Notes: a model not told the origin generated them from the letters alone. DNA of 41,053 bases from Bacteroides sp. UBA1317 (GCA_002307035.1 DBTL01000125.1:1-41053); one strand, 5' to 3'. Counted from the first letter of the stretch, positions 15,382 to 24,798 are shown. Numbers and translations are program-made.

Positions 15382-16422
15382 CTATTTGTAAATCAGCTTA
15401 CTGTTTTCATCGCCAAAGAGATTATCACCCAGCGTTGTTATCTTATTGCCGGTAGCCATGACATGACGAAGATTGCTACATCCCATGAATGCGCCATATT
15501 CAATAGCAGTGACGCTACCGGGAAGCTCAAGTGTTCCGCCGAGTCGCCCGCAATTACTAAATGCTCGTTGCCCGATAATTTTTAATCCGTGAGGCAATTT
15601 AATCCGGAGCAAATATTTTTTTTGCGCAAAAGTAAATTCTGGAATGTTCGTCGCATTCGTTTTTGCTAAGTCTAAAGATACCAGATTGGGCATATAGTCG
15701 GATATTAGTTTAAAATCAGCATTATCCATTTTTCCTTCAACTGTTAGGAAGTTGATATTTTTAGGTTGCAGCCCAGCTTTAATGATTTCACTTTCCAGAC
15801 TTCCCATTAATCCAATCTGAATGCTTGTTTCCAGAGGGTCTCCTTCTATAAAAGCAAATTTCTCCCATCTATTTTTCATTCGATATTCATCACTGCTGCC
15901 CAGTGGAATAAATATGGCGGTTATACTGTCAGCTAGACCTTCTGGCAAAAGATTGGGCGCTTTTTTCTTTTTTATCTGGCAGATACTTAGATTTTCACAT
16001 CCTTTGAAAGCAGCATCTTCTATGTTTCGTGTTTTTTCTGATAGTATCACTTTTTTGAGAGTTTGCTTACCTTTATAAGCACCTTTTTCTAGCTTACAAA
16101 ATGCATAAGCCGGGATGCAATTGGGAGGGTATACATAGAATTTGTCGGAGTAAGTACCTTCTTTGCCCACATACATCTTAATTTCGGCATTGGAAATGTC
16201 GAGTACCTGAAGATGATCAAATTCATCTCGCATATGTTTAAAGTCTATTGCGTTGATTTTTCCGGTCAGGGTAAGATGTGTTACATTACGTGCTTCCTCT
16301 TCAGTCAGTAGGGAAATCATCGTTCCTGGTTTAGGCACGAAGAACGTTTTATTTACTTGTGCAGTAACTCCTGCAATGTTTGCAGTAATGGCCATGATGG
16401 CGAACAAATGTTTTATTTTCAT
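15382..16422 (-). CDS. BspA-type leucine-rich-repeat surface protein
   Basis: This encodes 346 residues with a signal peptide (MKIKHLFAIMAITANIAGVTAQ). Repeats of the BspA/LRR_5 type follow: LTLTGKINAIDFKHM, LQVLDISNAEI, LKKVILSEKTRNIEDAAFKG, LPHGLKIIGQRAFSNCGRLG and LELPGSVTAIEYGAFMGCSNL. The pattern is I-x-x-x-A-F-x-x-C-x-x-L. It is therefore exported, to the periplasm or the cell surface. No lipobox Cys or sorting domain is visible. Such proteins often mediate binding to host or bacterial partners, but the ligand is unknown. The gene is alone on its strand, shares a terminator with the ABC-F gene and is divergent from the CPBP protease gene. Confidence 0.85.
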   Translation of the reverse strand: MKIKHLFAIMAITANIAGVTAQVNKTFFVPKPGTMISLLTEEEARNVTHLTLTGKINAIDFKHMRDEFDHLQVLDISNAEIKMYVGKEGTYSDKFYVYPPNCIPAYAFCKLEKGAYKGKQTLKKVILSEKTRNIEDAAFKGCENLSICQIKKKKAPNLLPEGLADSITAIFIPLGSSDEYRMKNRWEKFAFIEGDPLETSIQIGLMGSLESEIIKAGLQPKNINFLTVEGKMDNADFKLISDYMPNLVSLDLAKTNATNIPEFTFAQKKYLLRIKLPHGLKIIGQRAFSNCGRLGGTLELPGSVTAIEYGAFMGCSNLRHVMATGNKITTLGDNLFGDENSKLIYK

Positions 16423-16531
16423 GGTACAAAAATGAATGTTTAGACAAATATAGTGATATACTTTAGTAAGAGATGAACTTTTTGTTTTTTATAGTTATTT
16501 TTGCTGCTAGATTAACAAATATGATGAAATT

Positions 16532-17410
16532 GTGGAAAATAAAACTTTAGTCCGTCCAATATTTCCTGTATGGGCTACTATACTATTATATACTTTTGCT
16601 TCCGTTCTTTTAATGGGCGTATTTTCAGTATTCGTTTATTTGGCTTTTGGGACGCCTGTAGGGCAGTTTGGCATGTTACAACAATTTTTTTCAAGTTTGG
16701 CGATGTTCTTGGGTGCCTTAGTTCCGGCTGTTTTGTTTATTTTATACATTGATTGTCGTCCACTATCCGATTTGGGGCTTGGACTGAGAGGCAGGGGACG
16801 TGATTTCTTATTTGGGATTAGTTTAGCATTGTTGCTTTATCTGCTTGGATTTGGCACCTCTTTGCTATTGGGTGCTGTAGAGATTACTAGCGTTCATTTT
16901 GATGGAGAAATACTTCTGGGTAGCTTATGCGTTCTTGTCGTGGCTGCTTTGATGGAAGAAGTGATGATACGTGGTTATATACTTTCACGCCTAATGTCGT
17001 GCATGAATAAGTTTGTGGCTTTGTGCATTTCTTCTTTTATCTTCGCGTTTATGCATCTATTTAACCCCAATATTTCTTTTCTTCCAATATTCAACATTTT
17101 TTTGGCAGGGTTGATGTTGGGAGCAGCTTTTCTTTATACCCGGAATCTGTGCTTTCCCATTACCTTGCATGTTTTTTGGAATTGGTTGCAGGGTCCGCTA
17201 CTTGGTTATGAAGTGAGTGGTGCCAAGCTTTTTCCTTCAACACTTACTCTGCATTTACCAGAGAAGAACATTATTAATGGTGGAGATTTTGGTTTTGAAG
17301 GCTCCATTATCTGCACTGTATTGCTGATAATCACTACAGGAGCTATCATCTATTGGTTTGAGAAAAGAAATACCCGAGAAAGCGAGTATGTAGAAAGTTC
17401 CAAAGTTTAA
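16532..17410 (+). CDS. CPBP family intramembrane metalloprotease
   Basis: This is a 292-residue membrane protein with about eight hydrophobic helices. The three CPBP (Abi/CAAX protease) motifs are present: Glu142-Glu143-x-x-x-Arg147 (MEEVMIRGY), Phe171-x-x-x-His175 (FAFMH) and His213-x-x-x-Asn217 (HVFWN). The family includes the Rce1 glutamate intramembrane proteases; bacterial substrates are mostly unknown. The only start in frame after the upstream stop at 16508-16510 is GTG at 16532 (MENKTLVRP); the ATG codons at 16521 and 16524 are out of frame. It is monocistronic, divergent from the LRR gene and convergent with tex. Confidence 0.9.
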   Translation: MENKTLVRPIFPVWATILLYTFASVLLMGVFSVFVYLAFGTPVGQFGMLQQFFSSLAMFLGALVPAVLFILYIDCRPLSDLGLGLRGRGRDFLFGISLALLLYLLGFGTSLLLGAVEITSVHFDGEILLGSLCVLVVAALMEEVMIRGYILSRLMSCMNKFVALCISSFIFAFMHLFNPNISFLPIFNIFLAGLMLGAAFLYTRNLCFPITLHVFWNWLQGPLLGYEVSGAKLFPSTLTLHLPEKNIINGGDFGFEGSIICTVLLIITTGAIIYWFEKRNTRESEYVESSKV

Positions 17411-17411
17411 G

Positions 17412-17436
17412 CCCTTAGCAGAATTTTGCTGAAGGG
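17412..17436. terminator. Weak hairpin between convergent genes
   Basis: CCCTTAGCA pairs with TGCTGAAGGG (one bulge) around GAATTT, just after the CPBP stop and before the tex stop on the other strand. The T-rich downstream sequence is interrupted. Confidence 0.4.
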
Positions 17437-17451
17437 ATTAAACTTCGTCTT

Positions 17452-19587
17452 TTAGTTATTTTGTTCTACGCCAATCATCGTTAGTTGTATACGCTTTCTT
17501 TCCATATCCACACTAAGTACTTTTACCATTATATGTTGATGGATAGAGACTACTTGTGTAGGATCTGTAATATACTTCTCGGCTAATTGAGATAGATGTA
17601 CCAATCCATTTTCTTTAATTCCTATATCTACAAAAGCACCAAAATTGGTGATGTTGCCTACGATGCCCGGAAGTACCATTCCTTCAGACAAATCATTTAT
17701 GCTACGCACGTTCTTGTCGAACTCAAAAACGCGTATGGTTTGTCGTGGATCTCTTCCAGGCTTGTCTAGTTCTTGCATAATGTCATGTAATGTGGGTAAT
17801 CCCACAGTGGCTGTAGTGTATTGCTCCAGATTAATTCGCAGCCTTAATTCTTTGTTCATGATCAGTTCCGATACACTACATTTTAGATCTTTTGCCATTT
17901 TCTCGACAATGCAATAGCTTTCTGGGTGCACAGCTGTATTGTCTAATGGATTAACAGCCTGCGGAATGCGCAAGAAGCCGGCGCATTGTTCAAAAGACTT
18001 ATCCCCCATTCGTGGAACGTTCATCAATTCTTTACGTAAACGAAAAGCTCCGTTTTCTGATCGATAGTTCACTATATTCTGTGCTAACTGAGGTCCCAAC
18101 CCAGATACGTACGTTAGTAAATGGCTGCTGGCTGTATTTAGATTTACTCCTACAAGATTCACGCAATTTTCTACAGTCTGATCAAGAGATTTTTTCAATT
18201 TTCCTTGATCCACATCATGTTGATACTGACCTACACCTATTGATTTAGCATCAATTTTAACCAACTCGGCTAATGGATCCATTAGTCGACGGCCGATGGA
18301 GACAGCTCCCCGCACAGTGACATCGTAATCGGGAAATTCATCGCGGGCTGTTTTTGATGCCGAATAGATAGATGCTCCTTGTTCGCTCACTACGAACACT
18401 TTTACCGGTCGGTCAAATTGCTGCTTAGTGACAAAATATTCAGTTTCCCGACTAGCCGTTCCGTTTCCAATAGCTATGGCTTCTATGTTGTATGCTTCTA
18501 TCATTTTTCTCAATTTGGAAGCTGCTTCCGCCTGTTTGTCTACTGGAGGATGAGGGTATATGTTTTCGTTATGTAAAAGATTTCCTTGTTCATCAAGACA
18601 AACCACTTTGCATCCTGTGCGAAAGCCGGGATCGATACCTAACACCCTTTTTTGTCCAAGAGGAGCCGCTAAAAGTAGTTGACGTAGATTCTCTGCAAAA
18701 ACACGTATAGCTTCTTCATCAGCTTTTTCTTTACTTATGGCTCCAAATTCCGTTTCAATAGATGGCTTTAATAATCTTTTGTAAGCGTCCTGAACAGCTT
18801 CTGCAACATATCTTCCGCATTCGTTGTTGCTGTGCACAAAAAGTCTTTCCAATTGGCCTATGCATTCATCGTCATCAGGCGTGATGGATACTTTGAGTAA
18901 TCCTTCTGCTTCAGCTCTACGAATAGCCAATAACCTGTGAGAAGTACAACGTTTCAATGGCTCTGAAAAATTGAAATAATCACGATATTTACTTGCTTCT
19001 TCTTCTTTGCCTTTTACTACTTTAGCTGAAACAATTGCCTGGTGGTTGAATTTATTTCTTATCTGATTGCGGGCACGTTCATCTTCATTCACTATCTCGG
19101 CAATGATGTCTTGTGCTCCTTTTATGGCTTCATCTGTATTCTTTACCTCATCTTTTGCAAAAGAGGAAGCTTTAGTTATTATGTTATTTTCTCGTTGCAT
19201 CAGGAGTATCATAGCTAGCGGTTCCAATCCCTTTTGACGAGCCATTTCTGCTCTGGTTTTTCTTTTCGGTTTGTAGGGCAAATAAATATCTTCTAACACA
19301 ATAGAATCCCATGTTTCATCAATACGTTTTTGTAGTTCAGGGGTTAATTTATCTTGCTCATAGATTGTGTTTATAATCGTTTCTTTGCGTTTGCTCAACT
19401 CAAAGAGTTTGTCGTATCGCTCTTTTATATTTTCTATTTGAACTTCGTCTAATCCTCCGGTTGCTTCTTTTCTATACCTGCTAATAAACGGAATAGTAGC
19501 TCCTTCTTTTAATAAAGCCAGTGTGTTTTTAATTTGTCTTTCCGATATATTCAAAGTAGAAGATATCATGTTGATAAATAGTTCCAT
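17452..19587 (-). CDS. Tex-like transcription accessory protein with S1 domain
   Basis: This encodes 711 residues with the Tex/Spt6-like layout. The N-terminal helical part contains GATIPFISRYRKEATGGLDE, then comes IYLPYKPKRKTRAEMARQKG, a YqgF/RNase H-like domain with GIDPGFRTGCKV (about 320-332), a helix-hairpin-helix part (LGPQLAQNIVNYR and MGDKSFEQCAGFLRIP) and a C-terminal S1 RNA-binding domain (GNITNFGAFVDIGIKENGLVH). Tex proteins bind nucleic acid and affect transcription; the precise role in Bacteroides is not known. Translation could start at Met1 (MELFIN) or Met7 (MISSTLNISERQIKNT). A minus-strand -7 box lies 28 bases upstream, divergent from the sensor kinase operon. Confidence 0.94.
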   Translation of the reverse strand: MELFINMISSTLNISERQIKNTLALLKEGATIPFISRYRKEATGGLDEVQIENIKERYDKLFELSKRKETIINTIYEQDKLTPELQKRIDETWDSIVLEDIYLPYKPKRKTRAEMARQKGLEPLAMILLMQRENNIITKASSFAKDEVKNTDEAIKGAQDIIAEIVNEDERARNQIRNKFNHQAIVSAKVVKGKEEEASKYRDYFNFSEPLKRCTSHRLLAIRRAEAEGLLKVSITPDDDECIGQLERLFVHSNNECGRYVAEAVQDAYKRLLKPSIETEFGAISKEKADEEAIRVFAENLRQLLLAAPLGQKRVLGIDPGFRTGCKVVCLDEQGNLLHNENIYPHPPVDKQAEAASKLRKMIEAYNIEAIAIGNGTASRETEYFVTKQQFDRPVKVFVVSEQGASIYSASKTARDEFPDYDVTVRGAVSIGRRLMDPLAELVKIDAKSIGVGQYQHDVDQGKLKKSLDQTVENCVNLVGVNLNTASSHLLTYVSGLGPQLAQNIVNYRSENGAFRLRKELMNVPRMGDKSFEQCAGFLRIPQAVNPLDNTAVHPESYCIVEKMAKDLKCSVSELIMNKELRLRINLEQYTTATVGLPTLHDIMQELDKPGRDPRQTIRVFEFDKNVRSINDLSEGMVLPGIVGNITNFGAFVDIGIKENGLVHLSQLAEKYITDPTQVVSIHQHIMVKVLSVDMERKRIQLTMIGVEQNN

Positions 19588-19614
19588 TTTTTAATTTTTT
19601 GTGATATTAATTTG

Positions 19615-19664
19615 CAAATGTATTCATTTAATTTTTTATAAACTGCAACTTTATGTTATATTTG
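19615..19664. promoter_or_regulatory. Divergent -7 boxes for tex and the sensor kinase operon
   Basis: The minus strand reads TACATTTG at 19622-19615, facing tex. The plus strand reads TATATTTG at 19657-19664, facing the kinase. Neither has a perfect TTTG at -33. The plus box ends only 13 bases before the annotated ATG at 19678. Confidence 0.5.
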
Positions 19665-19677
19665 CACCTCAGATAGA

Positions 19678-21618
19678 ATGAAAATCTCAAGATTCCCTAT
19701 GATTGTGTCAAACTATTTTAGGCCTAATTTGCTCTCCCTATTTCTTATGATATTTCTTGTCACTCCGACAAGCGTCCTTGCTGCGGACAAAAGTCATTCT
19801 ATTCTGATTATCAGTTCATATAATCCCGATGCCCATCCTACTTCGGCTAATATTGCTGAATTTATGGACGAGTATCATAAACTTGGTGGAACTCGAAATG
19901 TGATTATTGAAAACCTGAATTGCAAGAGTTTTTCGGAATTTCCCTCTTGGAAAGTGAAGATGAAAGATCTTCTTCAAAAATATACAGGTAGAATGAAACC
20001 GGAGGCTATGGTTTTGCTGGGACAGGAGGCGTGGGCATCCTACTTGTCCCAAAAAGATTCTTTAATGAATGATGTACCAGTTGTCTGTTGCATGGTTAGT
20101 AAAAATGCCATTTTACTGCCGGATAAGCCTGTCCCTTTACAAAAATGGTTGCCGGAATCTGTCGATTTTTTTACTGATTCGCTGAAACATCAGGTTAAAT
20201 CTGGATTTATGTATGAATATGATGTAGCCGGAAATATTCATTTAATAAAAAAACTTTATCCAAAGACGCATACTATAGCTTTCATTTCGGATAATAGTTA
20301 TGGAGGGGTATCTTTACAAGCTCATGTGAGAAAGGAAATGAAGAAATTTCCCGATTTGAGACTTATTCTTCTCGATGGCCGCTCGCATACCATTTATACT
20401 ATTGTAGAAGAATTGCGTAAACTGCCTCCAAATACAGCAATTCTTTTAGGAACCTGGAAGGTCGATATGAATGATGGCTATTTTGTGCATAATGCTGCAT
20501 ACGTTATGATGGATGCGAGTCCCCAAACTCCGGCTTTTTCTTTGACTGTTACTGGATTCGGTTATTGGGCTATAGGTGGCATCATGCCAAACTATCATAT
20601 TTTTGGTAGGGATTTGGCTCGACAGATAATTAAGATTCAAAAGAATCCTCAATCGAAAACGCTGCATGTCGAAATTGTGAAGAACAAGCTTCTGCTCGAT
20701 TATGAGGTTGTCCAAAAAAAAGGTATTAATTTGTCTGTTTTAGGAGAAAAAAACTATGAGTTTGTCAATAAACCTACTCCCTTTTATGAAGAATACAAGT
20801 ATTTTTTATTGGGAATTTTGGCTTTTCTTATATTTCTGATTTTGGCTTTATGTATTTCTTTGTTCTTTTACTTTAGAACAAAGAGGTTGAAAGATAATCT
20901 TGAACTATCTGAAAGAGAACTTCGCATAGCAAAGGATAAAGCTGAAGAATCAAATAGATTGAAAACCGCTTTTTTGGCTAATATGAGTCATGAGATAAGG
21001 ACACCTCTGAATGCTATAGTTGGTTTCTCAGAAGTTTTAGTTTCGGGTGGGAATACAGAAGAAGAGCAGCGTAGTTATATTGATATTGTTAAAACTAATT
21101 CTGATATGCTTTTGAGGCTGATAAATGATATCCTTGATGTGTCAAAACTCGAAAGCGATAGAGTGAAGTTTGAATATGAAAAGAGTGATGTCATTTTGCT
21201 TTGTCGCCAGATTTTAGCTTCTCTCGACTTTATTAAGAAATCTGATAATAAATTCTTTTTTTCTTCTTCTTATGAAACCTTTGAATTGAAAACAGACGTA
21301 AACCGCTTGCAGCAAATTATTTTCAATTTACTTTTTAATGCCAATAAGTATACAGATTCTGGCGTGATAAGATTAGAGCTTATCGTTTATGATAGCTTTG
21401 TGGAATTTTCAGTCACTGACTCTGGATGTGGAATTCCTCAAGAGAAACATCAACAGGTATTTGAGCGATTTACGAAGTTGAACGAATATTCTCAAGGAGC
21501 CGGCTTAGGACTCTCTATATGCCAGCTCATTGTTGCTAAATGGGGAGGAGATATTTGGGTAGATACAAACTATCACGACGGAGCTCGCATTGTATTCACA
21601 CATCCTATTAAAGATTAA
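19678..21618 (+). CDS. Sensor histidine kinase with periplasmic binding-protein-like sensor
   Basis: This encodes 646 residues. A signal/anchor (about 17-36) leads into a periplasmic domain (40-365) resembling ABC-type substrate-binding proteins (ILIISSYNPDAHPTSANIAE, MVLLGQEAWASYL, HTIAFISDNSYGG, AILLGTWK). A membrane helix follows at 376-400, then a short coiled coil, then the HisKA dimerisation domain with phospho-acceptor His438 (SHEIRTPLNAI). The ATPase domain has the N box around NLLFNANKYT (550-559), the G1 box TDSGCGIP (580-587) and GAGLGLS (607-613). There is no receiver domain and no response regulator nearby, so its partner is elsewhere. The 5'-nucleotidase gene starts 6 bases later, suggesting a nucleotide- or phosphate-related signal. 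Given the promoter position, Met8 (MIVSNYF) may be the true start. Confidence 0.9.
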   Translation: MKISRFPMIVSNYFRPNLLSLFLMIFLVTPTSVLAADKSHSILIISSYNPDAHPTSANIAEFMDEYHKLGGTRNVIIENLNCKSFSEFPSWKVKMKDLLQKYTGRMKPEAMVLLGQEAWASYLSQKDSLMNDVPVVCCMVSKNAILLPDKPVPLQKWLPESVDFFTDSLKHQVKSGFMYEYDVAGNIHLIKKLYPKTHTIAFISDNSYGGVSLQAHVRKEMKKFPDLRLILLDGRSHTIYTIVEELRKLPPNTAILLGTWKVDMNDGYFVHNAAYVMMDASPQTPAFSLTVTGFGYWAIGGIMPNYHIFGRDLARQIIKIQKNPQSKTLHVEIVKNKLLLDYEVVQKKGINLSVLGEKNYEFVNKPTPFYEEYKYFLLGILAFLIFLILALCISLFFYFRTKRLKDNLELSERELRIAKDKAEESNRLKTAFLANMSHEIRTPLNAIVGFSEVLVSGGNTEEEQRSYIDIVKTNSDMLLRLINDILDVSKLESDRVKFEYEKSDVILLCRQILASLDFIKKSDNKFFFSSSYETFELKTDVNRLQQIIFNLLFNANKYTDSGVIRLELIVYDSFVEFSVTDSGCGIPQEKHQQVFERFTKLNEYSQGAGLGLSICQLIVAKWGGDIWVDTNYHDGARIVFTHPIKD

Positions 21619-21624
21619 TAAAGT

Positions 21625-23361
21625 ATGAATTTGAAATTCTTTTTCTTTTTTTCCCCTCTTTTCTTTTTCTCTTTTTTTCTAAATGCTCAAGAGAAAGAAG
21701 TAAAACTAAAATTCGTGGAAACAAGTGATATTCACGGTAACTATTTCCCTTATAGTTTTATTCAGCAAAAGGAGTGGGTCGGTAGTTTGTCTCGCGTTCA
21801 CGCAATGATTCAAAGTGAACGAAAAGTGTATAAAGATAATTTGATTTTGCTTGATAATGGGGATATACTTCAGGGGCAACCTTCGTCCTATTATTATAAT
21901 TTTATTGATACCGTTTCTCCTCATGTTTGCAGCGAAATGATGAACTTTATGGGCTATAATGCCGGCAATATGGGTAATCATGATGTTGAAACGGGGCATA
22001 AGGTCTTTGATCGCTGGGTCGATCAATGTCACTTTCCTATTTTGGGTGCTAATATTATACGTACATCAGATAATAATACTTATTTGAAGCCTTATGTTGT
22101 CTTTAGAAGAGACGGAGTTAAAATAGTAGTCTTAGGGATGATTACTCCGGCTATTCCGGTTTGGCTTTCAGAAAATCTTTGGTCGGGAATGCGTTTTGAT
22201 GATATGGAAGAGACAGCACGCAAATGGATGAAGATTATCCGTGAGAAAGAGAAACCAGATGTTATGATCGGACTTTTTCATTCCGGACAAGAGGGCATGG
22301 TACTTGGTGATAAATACAAAGAAAATGCTTCTATGAGTGTGGCTTGTAACGTTCCCGGCTTTGATATTGTGATGATTGGTCATGATCATATTGCCGATTG
22401 CAAAAAGGTGGTGAATGTGGCAGGAGACTCTGTCTTGATTATCGATCCGGCTAATAACGGAGTTGTGGTTGCTGATGTAGATGTGATCTTGAAGTTGAAG
22501 AATGGAAAGGTGCAGAGTAAGTGTGTTAGCGGATCTCTTACGAAAGTTGCTAAATATGGGGTGAGTGAAGAATTTATGAGCAGATTTGCTTCTCAATATG
22601 ATGCTGTGGGAAAATTTGTTTCTAAACGATTGGGATACTTTTCCGAAACAGTTACGTCTTGGCCTGCCTATGTAGGACCATCTCCATTTGTCGATTTAAT
22701 CCATCAGTTGCAGTTGGCTATTTCGGGTGCTGATGTTTCTTTTACTGCTCCGCTTTCTTTTGATGCTGAGATAAAGAAAGGAGATGTTTATGTGAGCGAT
22801 ATGTTTAACCTATATAAATACGAAAACATGCTCTATACAATGCAACTTTCAGGTAAGGAAATTAAGGATTATTTGGAGGAATCTTATTATTGGTGGACGA
22901 ATCAGATGAAATCGCCTTGGGATCATTTAGTCTGGTTGAATGATAATTTTTGTGTCAATGAAGAACGCACTACTTTTAAAAACTTCAGTTTCAATTTTGA
23001 TTCTGCAGCTGGAATTATTTATACCGTAGATGTAACTCAACCTAAAGGGCGGAAAATAACCATAGTCAGTATGGCGAATGGAGCTCCTTTTCGGATGGAT
23101 CATATCTACAAAGTGGCATTAAATTCTTATCGTGGTAATGGAGGAGGAGAACTGTTAACGAAAGGTGCTGGTATCCCTCAGAATGAACTTAAAAAAAGAA
23201 TTATTAGTTCTACCGATAAAGACCTCCGATTCTATATGATGAAGTATATAGAAAAGAATGATACGCTATGCCCGCGATCCTTAGGAGATTGGAAGTTTAT
23301 TCCAGAGGAGTGGACTGTACCGGCTGCAAAGAGAGATGCCCGTCTACTGTTCAGTCATTGA
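21625..23361 (+). CDS. UshA-type metallophosphatase/5'-nucleotidase, exported
   Basis: This encodes 578 residues. The unusual Phe-rich signal peptide (MNLKFFFFFSPLFFFSFFLNAQ) predicts export to the periplasm or outer surface. The N-terminal calcineurin-like metallophosphoesterase domain carries metal-binding motifs: Asp35-x-His37 (TSDIHGNYF), Asp80 (LLDNGDILQG), Asn118-His119-Asp120 (GNMGNHDVETG), then HSGQEG and GHDHIADC. The C-terminal 5'-nucleotidase domain (about 325-560) includes MFNLYKYENMLYTMQLSGKE and YRGNGGGELLTKGAG. The enzyme should hydrolyse nucleotide monophosphates or related phosphoesters, with the exact substrate unknown. It shares a transcript with the sensor kinase upstream. 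The run of Phe codons is T-rich but the frame is intact. Confidence 0.9.
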   Translation: MNLKFFFFFSPLFFFSFFLNAQEKEVKLKFVETSDIHGNYFPYSFIQQKEWVGSLSRVHAMIQSERKVYKDNLILLDNGDILQGQPSSYYYNFIDTVSPHVCSEMMNFMGYNAGNMGNHDVETGHKVFDRWVDQCHFPILGANIIRTSDNNTYLKPYVVFRRDGVKIVVLGMITPAIPVWLSENLWSGMRFDDMEETARKWMKIIREKEKPDVMIGLFHSGQEGMVLGDKYKENASMSVACNVPGFDIVMIGHDHIADCKKVVNVAGDSVLIIDPANNGVVVADVDVILKLKNGKVQSKCVSGSLTKVAKYGVSEEFMSRFASQYDAVGKFVSKRLGYFSETVTSWPAYVGPSPFVDLIHQLQLAISGADVSFTAPLSFDAEIKKGDVYVSDMFNLYKYENMLYTMQLSGKEIKDYLEESYYWWTNQMKSPWDHLVWLNDNFCVNEERTTFKNFSFNFDSAAGIIYTVDVTQPKGRKITIVSMANGAPFRMDHIYKVALNSYRGNGGGELLTKGAGIPQNELKKRIISSTDKDLRFYMMKYIEKNDTLCPRSLGDWKFIPEEWTVPAAKRDARLLFSH

Positions 23362-23418
23362 TGTTTCTTGTTTTGTTTCGAGTTTTTTTTGATGTAGTAT
23401 TTATTTGAAAAATGTAAA

Positions 23419-23907
23419 ATGGCTGAAGAATTAATTGTTATTTCGGGTAGTAAAGAAGAAAAATATAATTCGTTGTTGCCTCAAGTGCAATCTCTAATCG
23501 AAGGAGAGAATGATCTCGTGGCCAATCTGGCAAATGTGTGTGCTGCTTTAAAAGACTCATTCGATTTCTTTTGGGTGGGCTTTTATCTGGTAAAATCTGA
23601 AGAATTGGTTCTTGGCCCGTTTCAAGGGCCGGTAGCTTGTACTCGCATCAGGCAGGGCAGAGGAGTGTGCGGCACTGTCTGGCTACAGAAAATGACTCAA
23701 CTGGTACCTGATGTTGATGCTTTTCCCGGACATATTGCTTGTAGTTCGATTTCTCGTTCTGAAATTGTTATTCCCCTATTGAAAGATGATGAAGTATGGG
23801 GAGTGCTTGATATCGATAGTGACAGGCTTCGTTTCTTTGATGAAACGGATCAATATTTCCTTGAGAAATTGTGTAATGATATACTTTTTAAATTATGCCC
23901 AAGATAA
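23419..23907 (+). CDS. Free methionine-(R)-sulfoxide reductase, GAF type (YebR/fRMsr-like)
   Basis: This encodes 162 residues forming a single GAF domain. Three Cys lie at 74 (GPVACTRI), 84 (GRGVCGTVW) and 108 (GHIACSSISRSEIVIPL). Their spacing of 10 and 24 residues is the same as that of the three catalytic Cys of the E. coli enzyme (84, 94, 118). The PDVDAFPGHIAC and SRSEIVIPL blocks are family hallmarks. It reduces free Met-R-sulfoxide in the cytosol, an oxidative-stress repair role. Its last 13 bases overlap the start of the AraC gene, so the two are probably translationally linked. The upstream gap of 57 bases after the nucleotidase could hold a promoter, but I see no clear one. Confidence 0.9.
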   Translation: MAEELIVISGSKEEKYNSLLPQVQSLIEGENDLVANLANVCAALKDSFDFFWVGFYLVKSEELVLGPFQGPVACTRIRQGRGVCGTVWLQKMTQLVPDVDAFPGHIACSSISRSEIVIPLLKDDEVWGVLDIDSDRLRFFDETDQYFLEKLCNDILFKLCPR

Positions 23908-24782
23908 CGCATTTAAATTTTTTAACGGTAGCAGCTTTTCAAAATAATCATTCTATGGATGATGACTTTGCACTCTTCGATGATGTGAAAGATTTTCCAT
24001 TGTATAGTTATCCTGAGAGGTTGGAGGCTGCCGTAATGGTGCTCTGCTTACGAGGTGAGTGGCAATTGGAGATAAATTTGAAAAAGCAACAACTCTCTTC
24101 TGCTTCTCTGATGCTTATTATGCCCGAACAGATTCTGCAGAGTATCGAGATTAGTTCCGATTTCTCTGGTATTTTTATTTTGATGTCTAAAAATTTTATA
24201 GATAATATCTTTCCAAAATTAAAAGGTTTGTTGCCATTTATTTTTTATTTAAAAGATCGCCCCTGCATCAGTATTGATGAAGAAGACCAGAAATGTATTA
24301 TGGATTATTATACTTTTTTACTCAAAAAAGCAATGCAAAATGACAACCATTGCCGGAAAGAAATAGCTCATGGATTGGTTCTAGCTTTGTTTTATGATGT
24401 GTATAATATTTATAGAAAACAAATGCCTCAAACTGTGGCTCATGAAAGCCGTAAAGAAGAACTTTTTGAGCAATTTATCCATTTATTAAATACTACATTT
24501 CGTAAAGAGAGAAATGTGATCTATTATGCTAATAAGTTGTTTCTTACTCCTAAATATCTTTCAAGGGTGGTGAAAGAGGTGAGTGGTAAAACTGCCGGCG
24601 AGTGGATTGATGACTTTGTTATTCTAGAAGCAAAAGCTTTACTCAAATCTACGGGAAAGAGTATCCAAGAAATAGCTGAAGAGCTTCATTTTGCTAATCA
24701 ATCATTTTTTGGCAAATACTTTAAACATCATACAGAGTTGTCTCCCAAGGAATATCGTAAGAGTGACGGATGTATTAAATAG
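23895..24782 (+). CDS. AraC family transcriptional regulator (paralogue 1)
   Basis: This encodes 295 residues. The N-terminal ligand-binding-like half includes DDDFALFDDVKDFPLYSYPERLE, and the C-terminal AraC DNA-binding domain (about 195-290) has two helix-turn-helix units: NVIYYANKLFLTPKYLSRVV and SIQEIAEELHFANQSFFGKY, ending FKHHTELSPKEYRK. The start at 23895 lies inside the preceding gene. It is supported by the paralogue at 30393, whose N-terminus aligns from about the same point, although Met21 (MDDDFALF) is an alternative. It faces the 3' end of the RND efflux operon, while its close paralogue sits at the other end of that operon and diverges from it. Control of the efflux genes is therefore a fair guess for one or both. 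Confidence 0.9.
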   Translation: MPKITHLNFLTVAAFQNNHSMDDDFALFDDVKDFPLYSYPERLEAAVMVLCLRGEWQLEINLKKQQLSSASLMLIMPEQILQSIEISSDFSGIFILMSKNFIDNIFPKLKGLLPFIFYLKDRPCISIDEEDQKCIMDYYTFLLKKAMQNDNHCRKEIAHGLVLALFYDVYNIYRKQMPQTVAHESRKEELFEQFIHLLNTTFRKERNVIYYANKLFLTPKYLSRVVKEVSGKTAGEWIDDFVILEAKALLKSTGKSIQEIAEELHFANQSFFGKYFKHHTELSPKEYRKSDGCIK

Positions 24783-24798
24783 TATATCTGTCACTCTT
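24759..24798. terminator. Hairpin overlapping the AraC stop codon
   Basis: AAGAGTGACGGAT (24759-24771) pairs with ATCTGTCACTCTT (24786-24798) with one mismatch around a 14-base loop. The stop codon at 24780 lies in the loop, and a T-run follows after a short gap (24805-24809). It lies between convergent genes. Confidence 0.6.

Noticed and set aside
16521..16526. ATG starts for the CPBP gene
   Set aside because: Both ATG codons are out of frame with the protease; the GTG at 16532 is the available start.
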